From: Triops longicaudatus
Lineage: Eukaryota; Arthropoda; Branchiopoda; Notostraca; Triopsidae
Reading direction: 5' to 3'
DNA length: 64,000 bases
NCBI GenBank assembly: GCA_022885665.1
Contig: JAGQDJ010000073.1
Span: 1 to 64,000, forward strand
Position numbers and translations under genes: made by a program. Under the pieces are notes generated by a model that was not told the DNA's origin, made no database searches, and saw nothing but the letters and a program-made list of their open reading frames with translations. Below, piece by piece: positions 24,120 through 34,245 of the stretch (positions within the stretch are counted from its first letter, which is position 1; each line of letters begins with the position of its first letter).

Positions 24120-27100
24120 AACTAGTTTTCTTAGGAGACTGGACAAAAACAAGAAACAATTTTTCAATATTAAAAAATGATAATGTGAATTATTAAAAAC
24201 AATAATGAGTAACGTGAGATTCTCAAGAAGTCACGGAATATGAATGAAAGAAAGAAAAAGGCTGCAAAACTCAACAGTTAAATGTGTCTTGATAGGAATT
24301 AATAAGGTTGCAAACGCTGTAATTTAACTAGTCTGTTAAAAACGACTCAAAACCTTTTTATCGACTTGATCGTAAAAAAGGACAGACACGATTTGTGCTG
24401 CATGGAAACTTGAAAAGAAAACTTGATTAACCCGACAAGTTTATTGCATATGAAAATTTTATAGTCTTCAATTGTGGAGTAAGTAGAGGCTTGTCATGTT
24501 TAACGTGAAGAATTTCCAGTGATTGCAGCCTTAGTAATTACCAAGTCTTTTGAAAAGGATTGTATTTTGAAAACTTACCAGTCAAATAAATGTGTTCTAT
24601 AAAGTCATGTCGACTTCCCAAAATTGTCCATAAAATACAGTAAAGTTGAAGTACACATAAGTCGAATTACAGTATAGTAAAGTTAAATTATACATAAAAT
24701 ACAGTAAAAAAAATCCACCTAAGAGAAAACGGATTTTTTTTACCATAATTGTAGACGGAAAAGTGTGAGTATGGGCTGCCATTTTTGACAAAGGTCGATA
24801 AAAATATTTATTTATGTCCAAAATAATGCTTGGTAGAGCAAAATATTCTGTCTGACTCTTTATAAAGGGAACGAATTTAAATTACGGCTTCGAAGAATCA
24901 AACCAACGACGCTAAACACCTCAAACTCTTTGAATAAACCGCTCGGTTAAGCAGCTAGAAAAGTATCGATAAAAATTGCTATCGTTCAAACTGTTATCGT
25001 TCATATTACAAACTTCGATACCAAACTCGTTCCCGTTATCTCCTGGGCGGGTTTTCGGACGCTGTGTTTTTTGTTTCAAGGCTAAATTGTTAATCAATAA
25101 ATTTTCGCCATTACAAGATGCGTGAAACGAATTATGAAAACTCAGTCTCTTATGCTTTAAGTAATATAATTCCCTGTATGTTTCAATGTATTTGATTTAC
25201 GTATAATTTGTTATTTTCTTTCAGAAATACATTCGTTAGCATGCCACATCCTATCGCATATTTGTCCAGATGCGGATCGAACGTAAACCCAGTAAAGAAG
25301 AAAAGGTGTCCTTCTTTCGAAGAGTAAGCCAAGAAAAGCGAGCAGACAAAATTACAAGCTTGCGCTCAATGTAACTAATTCATTATAAACTTTGGTAGGT
25401 TAGTTATTGTCAAATTCCTCATTGCTCAAATTCAAATTACTCATTATTTAATTCGGAACGGAATTACTTTCTCGTGGATATAAAGGACACAGATGCAACA
25501 AAAATCTTTCACAAGCATGCATTCAAGCTCATTTGGACATGCCTAAGTTTTCGCCTTCGAAAAGAGCGGTTATCACTGGAATTAGTTGCGCAGATACATA
25601 GGATAAAAAGCCGCAAAAGTGGTTGAAGTATCCTACATTAAAAGGTACATAAAATAAGTATAATATAAACTAATAAATTCACTATATTAGAGATTCTGCT
25701 TGGGCAATAATGTTATCGAAATAACGTGCTGAGCAACTTTTGACTGAAGCTCATTTTCTGACTGAAGCTTTACTGTCAGCTGTGAGATCACCGGTAAAAT
25801 GTGACGTCGAGCTTAACATCGTTAGGAATTAATTTTCTCCAAAATTTTCCTTGATTGGCTGTCAGATCTAAGCCTGGAAGCGTGATTCTTTGGAATTAAT
25901 GCTGAAAATGTTCAAAATGTAGAGCAAGTAGGTACAGAGAGCAAAGAAAATTTTAATTAAGAGCGCTCTAACGTAGCAGCAAACTAATGTGACTGTAAAA
26001 TAAGTTTTTGTCGTCTAATTTTGTCCTTTTTTTTTGCAGGTATTGGAATTATCGCGTCTCATGTTTTAGAACGGCGAACGCTTTTATCCAGCTCGGTCAT
26101 CTTTATCAATAAAAAGTATGATGGAGTGGAGTAGTCTAGTCAACTAGTATTAAAATAGCGTTATACTCTGCTAGGGTCGTCTAAGTCTGTAAATTACATG
26201 ATTTTGGCGCTTTAACTTGTCAAAGCAAGCATTTTACTCAGCTGGGTGATAATAACAAGCTTATGAATGTAATATATAATAGAGCGTATAAATGTAATAT
26301 ATATATAAATGTATATATATTTATATAATTGCATTATATTCCTAATTTAACATATTTTCTGTTACTTTTGCATTTAAGGCAACGGTGAAGCTGAGGCGCT
26401 TATGGCCAAATTACCTGGAGATTGGCGTGCAAGTTTTCGGAAATACTGCTAACTTTTTCGAAAAAGCTCTTGACAGTAAAGTTTAAAAACTTGACTTAAC
26501 TGTAAGAAGCGTCAGAGTTCTTTAAAATATTTGTTAGTAGATCAGCAACACTAGATCATTTTTATCAACTTTTTGTCAATCCTGAAATTCTGTTCTGCTC
26601 ATTACGAAAGATTTTTTTTATTTTTTAAGTTTTTTTTTTTTTGCGAAAGCTTTTTTTTCTTTGAAAAAGGGTATATGTTGAGGACGCCAGAATGGCTCAT
26701 TTATGTGTTTAAGATTTCATAACAGATTTTCCCAGAAATGGAACGTGTAAGGATATCGAAACGTGTCCACTTTTTTGCTTATCCCAAAATTTAGAAAGTT
26801 AAGCTTACTTTTTCAGTTGACTTAAATTACTATTCTAAAAATAATGTGCATTTACTACATTCGATATCTCATTAAAAACTTCACAGTCGCTATATTTTAG
26901 CTAATTATTTAGCTGTGTAGGTCAAATCGTTTCGCAAGCTCCTTACGTTGTTGTCTTTCCTCCACTGTGGCTTTTACATTCTTCTATCGAAGCATGTATG
27001 CATGTCGCTTAGCGAGTAAGCATTTAATTTAGGATTGAGTCTCAGTTAACAAACCTAGGATAATGTGCGTTTCAAAATTTCCTCTTGTCATAGGGAAATC

Positions 27101-27974
27101 TTTTGAAGAGGGGAAAACCTTCTGTTCTGGCTCGTTTTTATATTTGTTTCATTAATTTTTTGTGACCTCGAATTTCAAGCTTCAACCTGGCTCCTTGTTA
27201 AGTACTCCAAGCGTGACTTGCGTACTTTGAAACATGTTGCGCAACACAGTATGGGCCGAGTATTAAATTACAACGTGTTAAGAAGCGTGTCAAAGAAGGA
27301 GCTTGATAGAAACCGCAGTTGCATATGAGTCATCTGAAATGAATTACATTTGCAGGTCACTGGGAACACGTAACTGTTTGGAAATAATTGCCAACACGTA
27401 ATTTGTTCCTTTATCAAGAATTTTGATTACTGCGTAATTGTAGAGCAGCTGCGAAAATATTTTAGTGGACTTTTTTTTGGTTAATAACCAAGTGTTTCTT
27501 TGTCTCCTTTTTCGTTCTTGCAAAAAGCTGTCATTTTTGTTTATGGTACAATAATTTAACTAAAGTCTTCGACAAGACAACTGGGTTATGTATTGCAGGG
27601 CAAATCAAAATATTCAAAAGGAAGCTCTCAGTCTCAACACAAAAATAATGCGAGGAAAGGGGTAATGCGGTGATGTTAACTGAGTAAATTCCCTTAAAAG
27701 GGCACATTCTAAAACCAAAAAATTATATTTCACTACCAAAAACTGAAAAAAAAAGAACTAAAAAAAGGTGACCACATTTTTTTCCAATGTTTTGCTAGCA
27801 AATTACGTACTGAAAACTTTGAGCGAGTCTAGATTAATAACTTTGAGGAATTCAAAAGATTTAACATGATAAAACCCTTGTTCTTGTACGTCCTTTGTTT
27901 TTGATTTTCAGTAAGGCAGTTACGTAGCTGCTTGTCGGCACACAGGCCCCACCTCCAACAGCTGCTTCAATGAA
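24120..27974. other. 3' flanks of HES and Groucho-like genes
   Basis: Nearly 4 kb, AT-rich. AATAAA at 24585-24590 may end the HES transcript. I looked on the minus strand for WD40 exons of Groucho (which are strongly conserved and would stand out) and found none. One short plus-strand open piece at about 25232-25324 (MPHPIAYLSRCGS) sits between an acceptor-like TTTCTTTCAG and a donor-like GTAAGC, but matches nothing I know. Confidence 0.5.
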
Positions 27975-30900
27975 TCACATTCGGGCGGCAACGCTTAACG
28001 GCCTCTCTTGGAGGAGCCACTCGCTGCCAAGTTGACGAAATTCCGAGTGAGCCAACACAGAAAAACCACGCCGCGTTAGATCCTCGTTCTTATCGCCATA
28101 ACCCACACCATTACGTATACCTCCAGCAACCATTGGAGATCTTGGATCCTGAACATGAACAACATTTTTTATTTTTTTATTTATTGTTTTATTTATTGTA
28201 TATCTCTTGATAACTGAATACTTTTAAGGTGAAATGATGAAAAAAACAGTACGCAACAAATACCTCATTTACGACGTCCAGGATTGACTCCTGGTCACTT
28301 CGATAACCATCGCTGTCCTAACACGAAAACGAAACAAATAAAAAGAACATTAGTATTTTAGGTCCTAATACGGACCTACAGGGTTTTTTATTTTCAGGCT
28401 CTTGTGTGCGAACAACATAAAACTATTCAGGTCATTGTGCAAAGTTCATCAGCTATTTCAGAATACCTTTCCAACAGTGATCATGTAGAGTACGTCTACT
28501 GACTATCGAAGAGATTTTCTTAAATCATTACATTAGAATTTGAAAATAAGGAATACATTTCTGTCTTTGGACGGGAAAAGATAATTTGAGAAATCGGATT
28601 AACGATAGTCAGTAGATAGTGAATTTTCGGAGAGAACAGGGCTGCAACCTGAATAGTTTTTGCGAATTTCCTTTCTCATGACGTAAAAACATTAGATATC
28701 GTGAGGAAGCTATGGAAAATGCATTGTGTTTGCAATGACATCTGTGAAGTCGCGTCGTCGCCAGCTCAGGTAGCCTTAACAGTAGTTTGGAATAATGAAA
28801 ATTTATCGCTTCGAAACACAGGGCAGAAGTACACCAAACTTAGCTTAGTTGCCTTTTTCAGCCCCAAGAGTTTTCTGAGCGTAACTTTTCCACTAGACGG
28901 CTTTTGTACGAGTAGGTGAATTACAGTTGGAAAGATTTTTGCAAAAATTGAACCATTTTTGCAACAGGATTGATCTGCATCACGCGCTACATTTACAAAG
29001 TTCCCATCCGCTTGTTTTGGTTTTACGTGCTTCCAGTGTGAAAAATTTACCTCATTTAACTTTACCTAACTGAATCTAACCTAAAAGGTCACGGGCGCAT
29101 AATAGTTGTACCCGACAAACTGTTTTCGCATTAGACACGCAGGTGTGATGCGAATACTCACCGTTCTACATGTGATGCATATTTCAGTCGCAGAAAAATA
29201 GAGACGAGATGCTTGCCTATTATATTTTTCTGCGACTAATTTCGCAATTTTCATAACGCAAATTCGGTTACTCCAAACTACCCAGACCTTCAAGGCTAAT
29301 ACGAATTCGTATCCTATCAACCTGTGCCGTTTATAATCACGCGCCGTAATCAAAAATTGTGTTTACTTCACAGTCCGCGTCCCGCGAATTATTGTTTGTT
29401 GCGAGTTCTGCTGGCCAGTTTTGACCTTCCTTTTGCGGTTGAACAGCCGTTGCTGAGTGGCACTGTTGAGTGAAGAAGTCATAAAAAAGCGAGAATGAAG
29501 TGAACAAAGTCTGTGTCTGGCTTGCTCTTGTTTACCTCAACTATAACTGGACTACGGCTCGGGTTCTCTGGTTCTGCTGGTTTCTTTTTGATTTGCCGTT
29601 GTTGTTCATGGTCTCTTTCGTTGGCCGAAATGGGTTGTTGCGGCGGAGGATGCGGCAGATGGCTAACGCTCACGCTGTTGGCTAGAGATACATTGGGCAG
29701 TGGGATCAAAGGCTGGAGGCCCTCACGACCCCCAACAATTACTGATGGAGCCTGGTTTCCTCGAGGCGACGGACAAAGTCCGCTTGTACTGGGCGTAAAG
29801 GGTGGACTGGTCGCATGCGAGATGGGTGGCAGCAAGGTAGTGTCCCGGGGCAAATGTGGGAACGCGTCGCTGAACTGTGGGGTGCGAGTGAAAGGAACGA
29901 GACAATGAAAATAATCGAAACGGAATGAAACAAGACGCAACTCTTGGAATGCGTGGACAACGTACTCGAGTAAAGCCGTTCAGTTCATTCATTGTTATTT
30001 GCTTGGCGCGGTCCACGGCTGCAATAACTTGTTGTTGGTGCTATTCGGAAACCCCACCATATATCAAAAATAATTTTCAAAAATAATTATATATTTCCAA
30101 TGATATGGAATTAGATAAAAATGAATTAGAATCGAATATGAAATTACTTCAACAGTCAGATAAGGTAATATCTGCGCAATTATCGCGTTAAGGCGTTTGG
30201 ATATTTCCGCCTACACAAAAAAAGAACAAGATCGAAGTCAGCAAAGTTGGTTAGTCACCTTACGAAGTTGGGAATCAGATTGCTTATCTGTTTGTACTCA
30301 AATACCTTTACTCCTATTTTGCTCATTAAACCTATCGTTTTTTCCACGAAAGAAAAGACGCAGCAAAATTGAAAGATAACACTTGGTTTCGTTTAACATT
30401 TTCATAAGTTGTTTTCTTTTACAGTTGAAATTAAAAATACGAAATTCAGTCTTTTCAGAGAAATATACTCAAGAACAAAAGAACGCAATTGAGACGAGTT
30501 GCCAACCAGCCACTCGTTTTACGTCCGACCGTTTATTGCAAAATACTGCAGATTGTAATAGTAACCGTAACAAATCGGACAAAATCTTAACGGTCTAGAA
30601 AAAGCGCAAGGATTTCGACGCTTAACAAGCGTGGTTGACAGCTTCAGTCACAGACTCCCATAAAAAGTTCCAAGAAAAAATGGGCATTTAAGTTTTACAA
30701 CTTGCCTGTTTATGCATCTCCATCTTCAGCCCATAGGACATTTCGTAATACTGTAAAAAAAGTCCCGGATATCAGTAAAACTGCAAGCAATATCGTAAAA
30801 TGTGATCTAACGAAGCAAAAAAAAGAATCGAAAGTTATTTACCGTATCGTAATAACGCTGGATGTTGGCCCGCTCGGTGTTCAGCTTTTCGCAATCCAAC

Positions 30901-31272
30901 TTCAAACTTCAATATTATTAAATAGGTATGAAAACTCAACGTGATAAACTATGCAATAATACAATAAGCGATTTTTGTCGTAACGGTGTATGCACCCCAA
31001 AAAGCCAGTTGAAGGGATTTGGAGGGGTTGGACGTTGCTCGAAAATAAATGGAAAAATAAGCACTGGAAATAGGTTGGCCACAACCAAACTATCGGAAAT
31101 GTATTACATAGGGGGTATTACAGGGAGAAAAAGCCATCATGGAAAGTTTGAATCACCTTTGATATTGTGTTTGCAGAAAATTAATGCCATCTTTGACACG
31201 TTTGAATGTATCGTACACGCTGAAACTCGGCTCTTCAGGCGGCATGGGCGACAGCCGTGGAGGCAAAGCTCC
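27975..31272 (-). CDS. Groucho/TLE-like corepressor lacking WD40 domain
   Basis: Groucho/TLE proteins are tetrameric corepressors. Exons reading down the minus strand: 31157-31272, 30843-30906, 30706-30750, 30148-30210, 29966-30040, 29536-29874, 28264-28317 and 27975-28148, all in phase, ending in TGA. The first five encode a clear Q (tetramerisation) domain: DTFKRVKDGINFLQTQYQ, SLKLDCEKLNTERANIQRYY, YYEMSYGLKMEMHKQ, AEISKRLNAIIAQILPYL and HQQQVIAAVDRAKQITMNEL, each aligning with TLE. The 113-codon exon is Gly/Pro/Ser-rich (GP-like). The next is CcN-like, with DSDGYRSDQESILDVVNED against DSDGEKSDDNLVVDVSNED in TLE. The last codes 57 residues after DPRSP. No SP or WD40 region is seen, as in short TLE5/AES forms. 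The first exon may be joined to upstream DM exons, or translation could start at its internal Met (MPPEEPSFSVYD). Spliced length from 31272 is about 309 aa. Confidence 0.8.
28495..28616. repeat. Short inverted-repeat element (foldback/MITE-like)
   Basis: TCTACTGACTATCG (28495-28508) is the exact reverse complement of CGATAGTCAGTAGA (28603-28616). The element spans 122 bp in the Groucho-like gene's 1.2-kb intron. Confidence 0.6.
29186..29237. repeat. Perfect 15-bp stem hairpin
   Basis: AGTCGCAGAAAAATA (29186-29200) and its exact reverse complement (29223-29237) are separated by 22 bases. It lies in the same intron. Function is unknown; it could be the ends of a tiny foldback element. Confidence 0.6.
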
Positions 31273-32531
31273 CTCAGAAAAGAGTCACATTAGGTTTCTT
31301 CAGTTTCAATAACAATCATTTTTTTTATGCACTACAGTGAACACTCGACTTGGGATTTCGATGGCTGAATAGTTAACCAGATACTAGATCTGTGAAGATT
31401 TCCGCTTTTTACTTAAATAAATTATTGTAAAAAAGCGAAAAATACTTAATTTGACCTTAAAACAGGATTCTCCATATTACTCTATAAATTGTCAATGTAC
31501 ACCTATCGCTCTGTGAACTTGTATTATTACGCTGAAAAATGCAAGGAACCGTTTTTGTATATATCTCGAGTCTAACAATGTTATTTTCTTAAACGAAAAC
31601 TACGATGGATAGGAAATTACGTTGAGCTCATTTTTGAAAACGTAAAGAGCCACGTGTTCGACAGGTGGCAATTTTTGCGAAACCGTTCACGCTAGATTCT
31701 CAGGAAATTAGTCATAAAGACAAAGTGGTATATGGCCCTTTAAAAGACTTAATAGGTCGGTAGTATCCTTAATAAGTCCGTTTCGACATATTTGCTATTC
31801 GAATCGTCACTACGTGGATTACGAAATAAATACAAAAACAATAAATGAAAAAACGCTAATACTACGGACTGCTATCATCTACATTGCAAAGAAAATGTCT
31901 CGTTTCTTCTGTGTCTAGGAAGCTGACAGAATCCGTTCGATCATTTCAAAGAATTATTTTAGTCTCAAGCATACACGAAGCAAATTACGAATAACAGTCG
32001 AATCCAGCAGTTGTTACTAAAAGCCTGGCACTTTGTACATTACATACCTGGTTACTTATTACTTTCTCGATCCGTGAAATGAAAAGAACCCTATCACTAT
32101 GGTCGTCAGTGAGACGGACCTTATGTCGAATTCGGTAAATCCAAAACGCATACGCATGTCATTTGCAGATTACAACTTAAAAGAGCATTACATGAAATAA
32201 GCTCATTAAAAATGTTACAAAAGTCGCGATTGAGCAATGGACCGTCTCCTAGTTTGACTCATGATTCAACAGAGTCGTTAGAAAAGTATAAAAGAAAAAG
32301 AGAGATGGATAAAGCGATGTCAATAATCGTTTTGACTCCTTCACCCTACTCACGAGAGTTTACGCTTTCTGATACGAGTGCAGAAAGTGACAACTGTCAC
32401 TTAATAGTGTGAACGTAATTTTAAGTTTGTGATAATTGATACAACCCAAGAAATTGGAGGGAAAAGATGACGGAGAATAAGCTCGAAAATCACTAGTGTG
32501 AAACAACCGGATTTGTAAGGTTCCAGGGTAT

Positions 32532-32634
32532 CTTTGATATTGTGTTTGCAGAAAATTAATGCCATCTTTGACATGTTTGAATGTATCGTACACGCTGAAA
32601 CTCGGCTCTTCAGGCGGCATGGGCGACAGCCGTG
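32532..32634 (-). pseudogene. Copied Groucho Q-domain exon, copy B
   Basis: Near-identical to 31157-31259; the only difference noticed changes FKRVKD to FKHVKD. It lacks the first 13 nt of the exon, has no acceptor in front, and its donor reads AAAG-ATACCC instead of AAAG-GTGATT. It cannot be spliced as the real exon is. Confidence 0.85.
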
Positions 32635-32782
32635 ATTTTAAGTTGGTGATAATTGTAATTTTACACGTAATTTGAAGTTAGTGATAATTGTAATAACACA
32701 AGAAATTGGGGGAAAAGATGACGGAGAAAAAGTTCGAAAATCACTAGTGTGAAACAACCGGATTTGTAAGGTTCCAGAGTAT

Positions 32783-32885
32783 CTTTGATATTGTGTTTGC
32801 AGAAAATTAATGCCATCTTTGACATGTTTGAATGTATCGTACACGCTGAAACTCGGCTCTTCAGGCGGCATGGGCGACAGCCGTG
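32783..32885 (-). pseudogene. Copied Groucho Q-domain exon, copy C
   Basis: Same state as copy B in the next tandem unit: FKHVKD variant, no acceptor, donor replaced by AAAG-ATACTC. Confidence 0.85.
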
Positions 32886-33603
32886 ATTTTAAGTTGGTGA
32901 TAATTGTAATTTTAAACGTAATTTTAAGTTAGTGATAATTGTAATAACACAAGAAATTGGGGGGAAAAGATGACGGAGAAAAAGTTCGAAACTCACTAGT
33001 GTGAAACAACCGGATTTGTAAGGTTCCAGGGTATCTTTGGTGGACGAACTTCCCTATCGAAGCCTGATATGAAGTTAAGTTGCAGTTAAACCGTAATCAA
33101 ACCGGGTATAACTTTACCCTACAAACCTTCATCAAATTAATTCCTAACTTTAAACAAGCAACATAATTAACCCACCACTTTTGACGTAATTAAACGAAAC
33201 TAATGAAATTGTAATTTAATACTAGTCATTGTCACTTAATGAAGGCTAACATAACACAGCCTGTTTTTTTTTTACTAATTTAGCCTACGCAAGAGTTAGG
33301 TTTCTTTATGGACCATGAAGAAGTTAAAGGAAAGTTGCGTTTTGCGTTAAACTAATTAAGTTACGTAAAAACTAGCCGGCCAAAAACGAAGTGATAGGGA
33401 CAGCCAGATTTCTTAAACCCTAAAGTTTTATTATATAATGATCCGAGAATTACATTCACTACACCATGGTTCTAAAAAAGTTCTGAATCTTGCTATTTCG
33501 GGAAGAAATTAAAAAAGTGGGAAAAGTAGGTTCCGTGACAAGGCATAGGTTTGCTTCTGGGCATTTTATACGGAATGATTACTTTTTGTGTTCTTATTTC
33601 TGA

Positions 33604-33710
33604 ATTACCTTTGATATTGAGTTTGCAGAAATTTGATCCATTTTTGAAACGTCTGAATGTATCATACACTGTTAAACTCACCTCTTCTGACAGCACGGAC
33701 GACAACCACC
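33604..33710 (-). pseudogene. Diverged copy of the Groucho Q-domain exon, copy D
   Basis: Encodes VSLTVYDTFRRFKNGS, aligning to FSVYDTFKRVKDGI of the functional exon. A one-base deletion then shifts the frame (NFCKLNIKG instead of NFLQTQYQ). The donor AAAG-GTAATT is intact. Much more diverged than copies B and C, so an older event. Confidence 0.75.
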
Positions 33711-33822
33711 TCGCATTAAATAAAAGCATTCTAACCTGAACTCACCATTATCTACGTAAGGTAAAAGGGCCCTACGAGTGTTCACCGCCTTTTAATAGCG
33801 AGCCTAGCTAATATTTACTTAC

Positions 33823-34245
33823 TAACTGTAAGGTTTGTGCTGGGAATCCAATAGAAACTGGCTGAGTAGACTCCACTGACGGAGGTTCTCCTAACTCCGA
33901 GTCTTGTTTTGCTGCACGACGTGCTGCTACTTGATTAGCGTTTACTTTTCTTTTCCTGTCCGAATTAAAAATTCGAAAAAGAGGTGAGCTTCATGTTGAC
34001 CACCAGAAGGTAAACTTTCCATCCGACAATCGGACAAAAAGTTCCTCATGGTTGCGAGGTGTTGGAACTTACTGTATCGTGCCGAGGCACGCAACACACT
34101 TGCAATTTTTCCACTTGCAGTAACGTTTGTGGTTTTTGAGATCCACGACATAGCCGTGATTACGACACAGAGAACATCTCGGTATTCGATTATTGCCTTT
34201 GGAACTTCGTCCCAGGGAATTGTTTTCTTCACCTTCCGAGCTCAT
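33823..34245 (-). CDS. DM-domain (DMRT/doublesex-type) zinc module, two exons
   Basis: DM domains bind the DNA minor groove and act in sex determination and development. Exon 1 is 34073-34245 (start ATG at 34245, 57 codons plus CA); exon 2 is 33823-33955. The 117-bp intron is GTAAGT...CAG. The protein reads RIPRCSLCRNHGYVVDLKNH, KRYCKWKNCKCVACLGTIQ, then KRKVNANQVAARRAAKQDSE. All eight Zn ligands of the intertwined CCHC and HCCC sites are present, and the recognition-helix tail (VxANQVAxRRAA) aligns with DMRT. Exon 2 continues to GFPAQTLQL and donor GTAAGT in phase 0. No stop, DMA domain or further DMRT-like exon is seen before the Groucho-like exons on the same strand, whose first acceptor is also phase 0. 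Confidence 0.88.

Larger units (their letters stand above)
32411..33040. repeat. Tandem array, unit about 250 bp, carrying two copies of the Groucho exon
   Basis: Three units begin near 32411, 32635 and 32885. They share TAATTTTAAGTT, GTGATAATTG, AAGATGACGGAG and CACTAGTGTGAAACAACCGG. Units 1 and 2 each contain a 103-bp copy of the Groucho Q-domain exon (32532-32634 and 32783-32885) almost identical to the functional exon at 31157-31259. Unit 3 stops at GGGTATCTTTG, exactly where the exon copy would begin. Confidence 0.9.

Noticed and set aside
29513..29908. 131-aa plus-strand ORF
   Set aside because: Antisense of the Pro/Ser-rich Groucho-like GP exon, which is supported by splice sites and phase.
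32360..32871. Two MPPEEPSFSVYDTF ORFs as independent genes
   Set aside because: They are exon copies without splice sites inside a tandem array.
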